From: Oscillospiraceae bacterium
Lineage (GTDB): Bacteria; Bacillota_A; Clostridia; Monoglobales; WRBX01
Assembly: GCA_009784335.1 (NCBI GenBank)
Contig: WRBX01000007.1
Coordinates: forward strand, 1-13,625
Length of the DNA: 13,625 nucleotides
Reading direction: 5' to 3'
This document shows positions 1 to 5,801 of the stretch, piece after piece. A model generated the notes under the pieces. It was given only the letters and a program-made list of their open reading frames with translations, was not told the origin of the DNA and made no database searches. A program made the translations under genes and the position numbers. Each line of letters opens with the position of its first letter. Positions within the stretch are counted from its first letter, which is position 1.

Positions 1-238
1 CTATGAAGCCAAGGTTGAGGATTTATGGGAGAATGAAATTGATTATGTATTCATCGGCACTTATGATGGCGAAGTTCACCCTAATCCCGCCGAGGTTTCG
101 GATTATAAATGGATGCCTATGCCCGATTTAATGCAAGATATCCAGGTCAATTCCGATGATTATACCCCCTGGTTTCGAATTATAATGAAGAATAATGATT
201 TTTTTAGCACACAGGTGGCTTCGCCACACACAGATTAA
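1..238 (+). CDS. idi: Isopentenyl-diphosphate delta-isomerase type I, C-terminal end (partial)
   Basis: The 5' end lies outside the window; the visible frame starts at base 2 and gives 78 residues. Type I IDI is a Nudix-fold metalloenzyme that interconverts IPP and DMAPP in isoprenoid synthesis. The visible ENEIDYVFIGTYDGEVHPN stretch, followed by EVSDYKWM and a late TPWFRIIM, matches the C-terminal third of that family. A family-like end would fall near MKNNDFF. The last ten residues (STQVASPHTD) and the stop codon are instead encoded by a repeat element (209-363), so the native stop appears to have been replaced by repeat-derived sequence. Membership of an operon with the next gene is possible, with the 140-bp gap filled by the repeat. 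Another Nudix protein is the main alternative. Confidence 0.8.
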   Translation, partial: YEAKVEDLWENEIDYVFIGTYDGEVHPNPAEVSDYKWMPMPDLMQDIQVNSDDYTPWFRIIMKNNDFFSTQVASPHTD

Positions 239-363
239 ACGGATTAACACAGATATTTTAACGCATTCGCCTTAAAACAAAAATCAAAAAATCTGTGTAA
301 ATCTGTGCATGCACGAAGTGCATCTGTGTATTCGCGAAGCGAATCTGTGTTAAAGCGGTAGCG
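209..363. repeat. Inverted ATCTGTG-type repeat element with GAA/TTC-triloop hairpins
   Basis: The left arm (209-254) has ACACAG, a hairpin (215-227, loop TTC), ACACAGATT and AACGGATTAACACAGAT. The right arm (290-350) has CTGTG units in inverse orientation. A 35-bp A-rich core separates the arms. The right arm alternates CTGTGC/CTGTGT with two perfect 15-bp hairpins, 309-323 and 330-344, each a 6-bp stem closing a GAA triloop, giving a 21-nt period. Its right end, TAAAGCGGTAGCG (351-363), differs at one base from the end of the GxxExxY element (12456-12468). The element supplies the last codons of idi and ends just before the next gene's ribosome binding site. Confidence 0.75.
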
Positions 364-378
364 TCAAAAGGAAATAGT

Positions 379-1779
379 ATGAATATCGATAAACTCATAT
401 TAGAAGCAGAGATTAACATAAAGCCGCAATTTGCGCAAATCAGCGATATTGTTCAGCATAATACCGCAAAAGTGCTTGCCGCGTTTCGCGATAATAGAGT
501 GAGCACAGCGCATCTTTCGGGCACCAACGGCTATGGCTATGATGATGCAGGCCGCGAGGTGTGCGACAAGGTTTTCGCCCAAGTTTTCGGCGCGGAAGAT
601 GCATTGGTTCGCTATAATTTTGTCAGCGGCACGCATGCAATTTCCACCGCCCTGCGCGCAATTCTCCGCCCCGGCGATACATTGGTTTACCTAAATAAGC
701 CCTATGATACACTGCATTCTGTTATCAAATACTTGAAAACTTTTGGAATAGAATATGTTGAAATTGCAGACTACTGCCAACTATCAACTGTCAACTGCCA
801 ACTGCTCTGCATCCAAAAATCGCGTGGCTATGAATGGGAGAGGGAGAGCCTAAGCAATCAGCAAATCGGCGAAATCATCGCGGAGATTAAAAGAATTTCT
901 CCTGAAACTATCGTCCTTGTTGATAATTGCTACGGCGAATTTGTTGAAAAGACGGAACCAACTAACAACGAACAAGTAACAACGAACAACTATGGTTTAT
1001 TTGCTTACGCAAGTAGTTTTAAAAAATCATATAAAATTAAAGAATTTCGCAAGAAATTCTACAATAGTTATTCGTTATTCGTTATTCGTTGTTCGTTAAA
1101 GTCAGCGTCAGCTGACTTAGTTGTTGGCTCGCTTATTAAGAATCCCGGCGGTGGCATTTGCCAAACAGGCGGATATATTGCAGGAAAGCGCGATTTGATT
1201 GAAAAATGTGCGGAATCGCTCACCGCTGCCGGCCTTGGCAAGCAGACGGGCGCAACTCTAAATGCTAACCGCGAGATTTTGCAAGGGCTGTTTGTGGCCC
1301 CGCATGCAGTGGGGGAAGCGCTGAAAACTGCAGCATTTGCGGGAGAATTGTTTAGATTGGCAGGGTTTGAGGTTCGACCAGTTAACAGTCGACAGTTGGC
1401 AGTTGGCAGTAATAAACATTGGAAAAAAACTTCAGAGAACAACATTCAACTATCAACTGTCAACTGTCAACTGTCAACTAAAAGCGATATCGTTACCGCA
1501 ATAAAACTCGGCACTTCCGAAAAGCTTCTCGCTTTCTGCGCCGGTATCCAATCCGCCTCGCCCATTGATAGCCACCTCACGCCAACCCCATGGGCAATGC
1601 CGGGTTATGCGATTGATGTGGTAATGGCAGGCGGCACATTCGTGCAAGGCTCCACCCTTGAGCTCTCGGCCGATTCGGCTATGAGGGAGCCTTTCGTGGC
1701 ATATCTGCAAGGCGGGCTCACTTATGAATCCGCTAAAATAGCAGTAGTAGAAGCATTAAAAAATATATTGGAGGTATAA
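379..1779 (+). CDS. Aluminium-resistance / methionine gamma-lyase-like PLP enzyme with repeat-encoded insertions
   Basis: This is a fold-type I PLP enzyme of the Met_gamma_lyase family (PF06838 type), often annotated as aluminium resistance protein; its exact substrate is uncertain. Visible landmarks are HLSGTNGYGYDD (45-56), the SGTHA loop (83-87), IQKSRGY (145-151), VDNCYGEF (181-188, likely PLP-contacting Asp182), SLIKNPGGG (251-259, likely Schiff-base Lys254) and MAGGTFVQG-SxELSAD near the C-terminus. At 466 residues it is longer than the roughly 410-430 usual for the family. The excess maps to repeat-derived stretches at about residues 195-244 and 335-367. A third, around 132-143, replaces rather than lengthens a normally different segment. 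ATG 379 follows AGGAAA at 8-nt spacing. All catalytic motifs survive and the frame is open, so the protein may be active, but this cannot be judged from sequence. Confidence 0.88.
   Translation: MNIDKLILEAEINIKPQFAQISDIVQHNTAKVLAAFRDNRVSTAHLSGTNGYGYDDAGREVCDKVFAQVFGAEDALVRYNFVSGTHAISTALRAILRPGDTLVYLNKPYDTLHSVIKYLKTFGIEYVEIADYCQLSTVNCQLLCIQKSRGYEWERESLSNQQIGEIIAEIKRISPETIVLVDNCYGEFVEKTEPTNNEQVTTNNYGLFAYASSFKKSYKIKEFRKKFYNSYSLFVIRCSLKSASADLVVGSLIKNPGGGICQTGGYIAGKRDLIEKCAESLTAAGLGKQTGATLNANREILQGLFVAPHAVGEALKTAAFAGELFRLAGFEVRPVNSRQLAVGSNKHWKKTSENNIQLSTVNCQLSTKSDIVTAIKLGTSEKLLAFCAGIQSASPIDSHLTPTPWAMPGYAIDVVMAGGTFVQGSTLELSADSAMREPFVAYLQGGLTYESAKIAVVEALKNILEV
774..805. repeat. TCAACTG heptamer tract inside the PLP-enzyme gene
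   Basis: About four imperfect copies of the heptamer CAACTGT/CAACTGC are translated as CQLSTVNCQLLC. This sits where family members have an unrelated link before the IQKSRGY motif. The same heptamers recur in the third insertion (1446-1480), and their inverse lies at 1380-1410. No partner arm is evident nearby, so this may be a single-arm remnant. Confidence 0.7.
961..1118. repeat. Inverted AACGAAC/TTCGTTA heptamer element inside the PLP-enzyme gene
   Basis: The left arm (961-991) carries AACGAAC-type heptamers and the right arm (1066-1100) the inverse TTATTCG/TTGTTCG units. The core holds a perfect 8-bp hairpin with a GCAA loop (1041-1060). A second 8-bp hairpin with a GTCA loop (1099-1118) follows the right arm. 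The whole is read in frame as roughly 50 residues between the VDNCYGEFVEKTEPT motif and SADLVVGSLIKNPGGG, which are nearly adjacent in relatives. Confidence 0.78.
1380..1480. repeat. Inverted CAGTTGG/TCAACTG heptamer element inside the PLP-enzyme gene
   Basis: The left arm (1380-1410) has CAGTTGG-type heptamers and the right arm (1446-1480) the inverse TCAACTG heptamers, with a 35-bp core between them. It is translated in frame as about 33 residues (335-367) between GFEVRP and SDIVTAIKLG. Relatives join these segments with a short linker. Confidence 0.78.
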
Positions 1780-1780
1780 A

Positions 1781-2551
1781 ATGAAAACAATTATCAACTG
1801 GGGGACATTCTGGAAGCTCTGGGCGGCATGCACCATCGCATCAATGATGGTAATCCCGTATCAGATGCACTTTTCGCCTGATGCGGCGGCGGCTATGGAG
1901 GAATTCGGCGCGCTGCTAATCTATGCTCTAACCGGCGCGCAAAACGCAATCTTATTTGGCATTGTCACTTTTATCGGGCTATGGATTGCGCCAAAAGCCG
2001 GCTTTAAATTGCCGGTTTTAGAAGGTGAGAACCGCTGGGAAAGCTTCAAAAAAATCCTGATTCCTTCTATAATATGGGGCATCACGGCAGCCCTTTTAAT
2101 CATCGGGCTTGATTTGCCATTCTCAGGAATCACTGCCGAAATGCTTCTCGATACCAATTATGCGCCGGCATGGGCAGGCCTGCTCGCCTCGTTCTATGGC
2201 GGAATTGCCGAGGAAGTGCTGATGCGGTTATTCATAATGTCGCTGCTGGTTTGGATAATCCTTGCAATCAGCCGCAAAAGAGGAGCAAGCGAGCCACCGG
2301 CATGGAGCGTGTGGGCGGCAATCGGCATCGCGGCAATCCTATTCGGCCTTGGCCACCTGCCATTCACAGCCTCAATGGTTGAAATAGATTGGTTGGTGAT
2401 AGCTCGCGCAGTGCTGCTAAACGGCGTAGGCGGAATTATTTTCGGCTGGCTATTTTGGAAGCGCGGCCTGGTTGCGGCAATCATCGCCCACTTCTCCGCC
2501 GATATTGTGCTTCATGTGCTGCTGCCAATCATAATGGGATGGATTGCATGA
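1781..2551 (+). CDS. CPBP-family intramembrane metalloprotease
   Basis: This is a polytopic membrane protein of the CPBP/Abi (CAAX protease and bacteriocin-processing) family, which cleaves or matures substrates within the membrane; the substrate here is unknown. The family motifs are all present: EExxxR at 144-149 (EEVLMR), FxxxH at 188-192 (FGLGH) and HxxxD at 237-241 (HFSAD), all carried on hydrophobic helices. Additional membrane segments lie near residues 12-28, 43-70 and 93-112. Length (256 aa) is typical. ATG 1781 has a GGAGG site 6 bases upstream, and the gene begins one base after the previous stop, so it is co-transcribed with the PLP enzyme. Its stop overlaps the start of the next gene (ATGA). 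Confidence 0.85.
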   Translation: MKTIINWGTFWKLWAACTIASMMVIPYQMHFSPDAAAAMEEFGALLIYALTGAQNAILFGIVTFIGLWIAPKAGFKLPVLEGENRWESFKKILIPSIIWGITAALLIIGLDLPFSGITAEMLLDTNYAPAWAGLLASFYGGIAEEVLMRLFIMSLLVWIILAISRKRGASEPPAWSVWAAIGIAAILFGLGHLPFTASMVEIDWLVIARAVLLNGVGGIIFGWLFWKRGLVAAIIAHFSADIVLHVLLPIIMGWIA

Positions 2552-3051
2552 CAGAGCAAAATAAACTACAAAAGCGGAAACCAAATCGCCTTCCTCACTA
2601 CGACTATTCTCAGAATGGTGCATATTTCGTTACTATTTGCACTATAAATATGGCACAAGTGTTGGGCGAAGTTGTAGGGGCGACCGTCCTCGGTCGCCCG
2701 CAAACAGACGAACACTATTGCAAATTATCTCCAATTGGCGAAAAAGTTAAGAATGCAATTGAATATATAAATGAAAACAATAGTGAAGTTGCAATCGAGA
2801 AATACACCATAATGCCCAATCACCTACACTTAATCATATCGATAGATGGCTCGGGCGACCGAGGACGGTCGCCCCTACAATACCTGGTGCGCTCATTGAA
2901 ATCTTACATAACAAAGGAAATCGAAAAAAATATTTGGCAAAAATCTTTCTACGAGCGAGTAATCCGCAATGAAAAAGAATATGCAAAAATTTGGGAATAC
3001 ATCGAATTCAATCCGCATAATTGGAATGTCGCTGAGTTTTATAATGAGTAA
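2548..3051 (+). CDS. REP-associated tyrosine transposase (RAYT, Y1/IS200-like HUH domain)
   Basis: This is a 167-residue single-domain HUH nuclease of the RAYT group, which nicks and joins single-stranded DNA at palindromic REP-type repeats. Evidence is the N-terminal AYFVTICT strand (25-32), the HUH motif in MPNHLHLI (His92, His94), the WQKSFYERVIRNEKE segment (Tyr135 is the likely nucleophile) and the terminal WEYIEFNPHNW. The start chosen is ATG 2548, overlapping the CPBP stop as ATGA; ATG 2539 in the same frame is an alternative. Two copies of a GGGCGACC palindrome lie inside the gene in opposite orientation, translated at residues 42-51 and 101-110, both positions where RAYTs are variable. 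The ORF is intact with no flanking insertion-sequence ends, as expected for a RAYT. It sits between two membrane-protein genes, probably in the same transcript. Confidence 0.88.
   Translation: MTEQNKLQKRKPNRLPHYDYSQNGAYFVTICTINMAQVLGEVVGATVLGRPQTDEHYCKLSPIGEKVKNAIEYINENNSEVAIEKYTIMPNHLHLIISIDGSGDRGRSPLQYLVRSLKSYITKEIEKNIWQKSFYERVIRNEKEYAKIWEYIEFNPHNWNVAEFYNE
2671..2701 (+). repeat. GGGCGACCG palindromic repeat, copy 1 (inside RAYT gene)
   Basis: A 9-bp perfect stem (GGGCGACCG 2678-2686, CGGTCGCCC 2691-2699) closes a TCCT loop and is preceded by GTTGTAG. The 31-bp unit is identical to 10000-10030 inside pgi. Here it is read in frame as VVGATVLGRP. Confidence 0.88.
2851..2880 (-). repeat. GGGCGACCG palindromic repeat, copy 2, inverted (inside RAYT gene)
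   Basis: This is the same palindrome as 2671-2701 in the opposite orientation, ending CCCCTACAA. The two copies are about 150 bp apart, so an inverted pair lies within the transposase gene. It is read in frame as residues 101-110 (GSGDRGRSPL), directly after the HUH motif. Confidence 0.88.
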
Positions 3052-3066
3052 AGGAGAAATTTTCTG

Positions 3067-4470
3067 ATGGTCAAGAAAAGCATTTTCGGGTTGCTATTTC
3101 TATTTCTGGCTTATTTTCTGCTGCTTGCTTTTGGCAATAGCATAGCCAGATTTAATGATTATGTAACCCCGATTTTATCAATAATCCTGGCAATCGGATT
3201 GGTTTTTTGCTATAAATATATCAAGCTGGATTTTAATAAATGGCTTTATATAGCAGTTTTATCATTGACGGTAATTGTGCCTCGCCTTTTGTGGATAATC
3301 ACAGTAGATATAACCCCGATTTCCGATTTCGGCGTTTATTATGAGCTGGCTAAGCAGTTTGCCGAAGGCACATTCGCAGGTTCGGATTACGCTGCAATGA
3401 TTCCGCATGTTTTGGGATATCCGTTTGTTCTATCGTGGTTTTTCCGATTATTCGGAGTGAGCGTGCCGGTTGCGCAAATCTTCAATATAATATGCATTTT
3501 GATTTCAAGCTTATTGCTATGGCGAATCCTGGCAACATTTATAAGCGACCGAATGGCTAGATTTGCGGCAATTCTATTCGCCATAATCCCCTCGGCCATA
3601 TTCTATTCAAGCATAGTATCCACCGAATCGCTCTTCACCATGCAAATCCTCTTGGCTGTATACTTTTTCGTAAAAGCGCTAAAATTAGAGGGATTAAGAG
3701 ATATTCTGTTTCTTGCTTTATCGGTTTTAATATTAGTTTGGGCAAACTCGGTGCGCCCGATTGCAATGGTGATTCTGATTGCCGAAGCAATATATATCTT
3801 GTTTCAAATGCGAGATGGGCGCATATTTAAGCTCATTTCCATAGTTATGATGATTGCCCTGTTTGCTCTTGGCTCCAAGGCTGTCGGCATGGTTCAAGCT
3901 AGGGTTTTGGGCGTTCCGATGGTGGTTAATTCCATGGGCGACACTATTTATAAAGGCGCAAATATAGAGCACCACGGAATGTGGAACCCCGAAGATAGTG
4001 CGGAATTTGTGCATGTTTATGAGAATTTTCCGCATGAAGATTTGAACAAAATCATGTTGCAAAAAACATGGGATAGGATTGCCGAGAACCCAATGGCATC
4101 GGCCATGCATTATCTCACCAAATGCGCCATTATTTGGGCGAGCGACGGTTATGGGGTGGATTGGAACAGAATCAGCGTGGAAGTAGAGGGGGGGGATTAC
4201 AACGCAGAATTCGAAGTTTTTAATGAAAGATTATCGAATATATTCTATCAAGCGATGTTGCTTTTGGCTGCCCTTGGCGCTATTTTAGCAATACGAAGAG
4301 GGAAATTTGATGGCATATTATTCGCTGTGATATTTTTAGGGTTTGTAGGAATATTCATTATTTCAGAAGTGCAAGGCCGATATCATTATCCCGCATTGCC
4401 ATTTCTGATAGGCTTGGCAGCAATGGGGATAGGGGAGTTGGCAAGAATTAAAAACACTGAACTTCGTTAA
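3067..4470 (+). CDS. GT39/PMT-like integral membrane glycosyltransferase
   Basis: This 467-residue polytopic protein resembles the PMT_2/ArnT-type (GT-C) superfamily, which transfers a sugar from a lipid-phosphate donor on the outer face of the membrane. The first long loop carries the expected acidic residue in TPISDFGVYYELA (Asp87). It is followed by YPFVLSWFFRLFG and the NIICILISSLLLWRI...AILFAIIPSAIFYSS helices typical of the family. Roughly ten or more hydrophobic segments are visible, and the C-terminal EVQGRYHYPALPF is also family-like. ATG 3067 has AAGGAG about 10 bases upstream, closely behind the RAYT gene. Eight consecutive G residues (4188-4195) lie in the coding frame. The last codons and the stop lie inside a palindromic site (4461-4490). 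The acceptor is unknown. Confidence 0.82.
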   Translation: MVKKSIFGLLFLFLAYFLLLAFGNSIARFNDYVTPILSIILAIGLVFCYKYIKLDFNKWLYIAVLSLTVIVPRLLWIITVDITPISDFGVYYELAKQFAEGTFAGSDYAAMIPHVLGYPFVLSWFFRLFGVSVPVAQIFNIICILISSLLLWRILATFISDRMARFAAILFAIIPSAIFYSSIVSTESLFTMQILLAVYFFVKALKLEGLRDILFLALSVLILVWANSVRPIAMVILIAEAIYILFQMRDGRIFKLISIVMMIALFALGSKAVGMVQARVLGVPMVVNSMGDTIYKGANIEHHGMWNPEDSAEFVHVYENFPHEDLNKIMLQKTWDRIAENPMASAMHYLTKCAIIWASDGYGVDWNRISVEVEGGDYNAEFEVFNERLSNIFYQAMLLLAALGAILAIRRGKFDGILFAVIFLGFVGIFIISEVQGRYHYPALPFLIGLAAMGIGELARIKNTELR

Positions 4471-4490
4471 ATTAACGGGTTTAACGAATA
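4460..4490. promoter_or_regulatory. Inverted ACTTCGTTAAA...TTTAACGAA site at the end of the glycosyltransferase gene
   Basis: The first 16 bases (4460-4475) are identical to 7112-7127, and the second arm TTTAACGAA (4480-4488) also matches. The central spacer is 8 bp here, against 6 bp at the two sites near the recombinase. It overlaps the stop codon of the glycosyltransferase, a position often used by tyrosine-recombinase attachment sites. An operator is the alternative reading. Confidence 0.5.
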
Positions 4491-4625
4491 AGCCTTAGTT
4501 TCGCCTTTCATCTTGCCGATTTTCTTCATTGTTTTTTTCCAATGGTTTTTTTTCTTGGGCGTGAAAAGAATGTTATAAAATGATTTACGCTTGATTGCGT
4601 GCCATACTGTGTGCTTATCAAACAT
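4467..4625 (-). CDS. Small basic hypothetical protein
   Basis: This 52-residue ORF starts at ATG 4625, preceded by AAAGGA at about 6 bases, and ends 4 bp inside the convergent glycosyltransferase gene. The product (MFDKHTVWHAIKRKSFYNIL...) is very rich in Lys and Arg, with a KKKNHWKKTMKKIGKMK run suggesting nucleic-acid contact. No family is recognised. The frame stays open for about 45 codons upstream with similarly basic content but has no start codon there, which could mean an N-terminally decayed longer gene. It may be chance coding in an AT-rich strand. Confidence 0.35.
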   Translation of the reverse strand: MFDKHTVWHAIKRKSFYNILFTPKKKNHWKKTMKKIGKMKGETKAYSLNPLI

Positions 4626-4713
4626 TTTTTTCCTTTCACGCTTGCGGCGGTGTTGGCGCTTATGGGGCGTTAAACGCCCCTGAGTGCTTTTCTTTTTAGC
4701 AAAGGTTGTCTTT

Positions 4714-4752
4714 AGCTCCCCTGAACGCTCAGGCGTTCGGGGGGGCTTTTCG
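4714..4752 (+). terminator. Candidate intrinsic terminator downstream of the glycosyltransferase
   Basis: A 15-bp stem (4714-4728 with 4733-4747, two G-U pairs) closes a TCAG loop and is followed by TTT and a T-rich tract. It is preceded at 4664-4680 by a second perfect hairpin (GGGGCGTT / AACGCCCC). Strong GC pairing supports termination of the rightward operon; the short T tract weakens the call. Confidence 0.5.
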
Positions 4753-4850
4753 ACTTTCTAAGGCTAACCACAAAACCACTCTGACATTTATATTTTGATT
4801 TGTCAATGGCAAAAGTTTCCAGTTTCTCTAGAATATTACATTTTTATTAA

Positions 4851-4900
4851 GTTTTTGTTACAAAAACATTACTATTTATCAACATTTTTGTAACAAAAAT
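4851..4900. promoter_or_regulatory. Pair of TTTTTGTTACAAAAA-type palindromes (operator candidate)
   Basis: Two near-palindromes, 4852-4866 and 4885-4899, are reverse complements of each other with TTGTTACAA / TTGTAACAA cores. Their centres are about 33 bp apart, close to three helical turns, just upstream of a TTGACA promoter. This is typical geometry for a dimeric regulator. No specific regulator is recognised. Confidence 0.4.
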
Positions 4901-4922
4901 TTTTTTGAAAAAAATTTTAGGG

Positions 4923-4950
4923 TTGACAATTTTTTTTGTTTTGATATTGT
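4923..4950 (+). promoter_or_regulatory. Sigma-A-type promoter
   Basis: A perfect TTGACA (4923-4928) and TATTGT (4945-4950) are separated by 16 bp in an AT-rich context. No convincing gene follows on this strand. The first element downstream is a strong terminator at 4999-5038. Confidence 0.5.
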
Positions 4951-4956
4951 TTAATT

Positions 4957-5038
4957 GTTGCGGACGCTTGTTATATCCCTATTTCATAAATGCAAATCAA
5001 AAAAAGAGTAGGCACTTTCCCAGGCTTACTCTTTTTTT
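4957..5038 (+). ncRNA. Candidate short untranslated RNA (about 80 nt)
   Basis: The segment is bounded by a good promoter (4923-4950) and an intrinsic terminator: a 12-bp stem 4999-5010 / 5027-5038 ending in seven T residues. No ORF with a ribosome binding site fits inside. No known RNA family is recognised, and an attenuated leader for downstream sequence is an alternative. Confidence 0.35.
4999..5038. terminator. Bidirectional intrinsic terminator
   Basis: AAAAAAAGAGTA (4999-5010) pairs with TACTCTTTTTTT (5027-5038) around a 16-nt loop. The T tract on one strand and A tract on the other allow function in both directions. Confidence 0.65.
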
Positions 5039-5058
5039 GTGCTCCGTGCCCGCTCCGC

Positions 5059-5468
5059 TTTTCTTCCCCCACCCTCATCAGTTCTGCGGGGGTTTTTTGA
5101 TTTGTTTCTGTTAGGCGAGTTTGCCGAGCGAGTGAAAATTCCGTAGGGAATTTTCGCTCGTGAGAGAAGCGGGCTTGTCGGAAAATGTCGAATGTTTTTC
5201 GACATTTTTCGAAAGCAAGCCCGCTTCGTTGCTCCATGAGCGGAGCGAAGTGGAACTCGCTGAGATGGTGTAAAGGCTTTTAGGTTGCGGACATTAGGTT
5301 CGGTAAACTTAAGATTATTGAAGCCGAAGAACTTAAATATTCTTTAGCTTTTTTCGGCTTCAATAATCTTCCAGTTTAACGCACCTAATGGCATAAGAGC
5401 GAAGCCGCCGACTTAGGAGTGCGGCAAGCGACCGCACCGAGCAAGCTGATGAGGGTGGGGGAAGAAAA
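5059..5468. mobile_element. 410-bp non-coding element with 23-bp perfect inverted ends and nested long hairpins
   Basis: The ends 5059-5081 and 5446-5468 are perfect 23-bp inverted repeats. The interior is almost wholly paired. There is a 14-bp hairpin (5129-5160, loop GTAG) and a 27-bp stem with a small bulge (5166-5192 with 5198-5227). A nested hairpin of about 100 nt spans 5292-5390 and includes an 18-bp perfect stem (5311-5328 with 5353-5370). A 6-bp GC hairpin follows at 5419-5437. No coding sequence is credible. It resembles a MITE-like element or a large structured RNA. I see no target-site duplication. Confidence 0.55.
5066..5098 (+). terminator. Candidate intrinsic terminator at the left end of the 410-bp element
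   Basis: CCCCC (5066-5070) pairs with GGGGG (5088-5092) around a 17-nt loop, followed immediately by TTTTTT (5093-5098). It overlaps the left 23-bp inverted end. Confidence 0.4.
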
Positions 5469-5801
5469 CGAAAGAGGAAGAGCAGAAACACATGAGGGGT
5501 AACAAATCGCACGAAATCGCAAGAAGGACGCGAGAAAAAAAAACTATAATCATAACGCTCAATCTTTTTACGCGAATGTGCGAAGCTTATTTTGGCAAAT
5601 AAGCGAGGGCATTTGCTTTTTACTCGCCAAAATGAGCGAGTAAAAAGATTGCGGGAGCAAGGCGAGCCCTTTCTTTCCCATGGCTTGGGCTTGCCTTGCG
5701 GACAAAAAGGCTCTGCCATGCAGAGCCTTTGACGGAGCGCGCCGTGCGCGCGGAGTTGTGTTCTTCGAGCCTGCCGTGCAGGCGAGTTTTACTTCGGAGT
5801 G
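5469..5801. other. Non-coding, hairpin-dense stretch
   Basis: No supported gene lies here. A 12-bp perfect stem (5560-5571 with 5640-5651) encloses two hairpins, 5585-5604 and 5622-5641. Their ATTTTGGC and GCCAAAAT segments could pair with each other instead. Next come a 13-bp stem (5657-5669 with 5687-5699), an 11-bp stem with a CAT loop (5706-5730), and two 6-bp GC hairpins with CGT loops (5737-5751 and 5769-5783). The last three share a TGC-C[AG]T-GCA-like apex. Short ORFs here are palindrome translations and are not called. Confidence 0.6.

Noticed and set aside
774..1480. CRISPR-like repeated sequence
   Set aside because: Units are 7 bp, contiguous and inverted between arms, with no spacers or cas genes.
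2389..2547. Extended N-terminus of the RAYT frame
   Set aside because: This part lies within the CPBP gene in another frame; the RAYT domain begins after ATG 2548.
4905..5114. ORF with signal-peptide-like start (MKKILGLTIFFVLILF)
   Set aside because: It starts with TTG, spans a promoter and two terminators and then translates palindromes. The hydrophobic start is explained by T-rich DNA.
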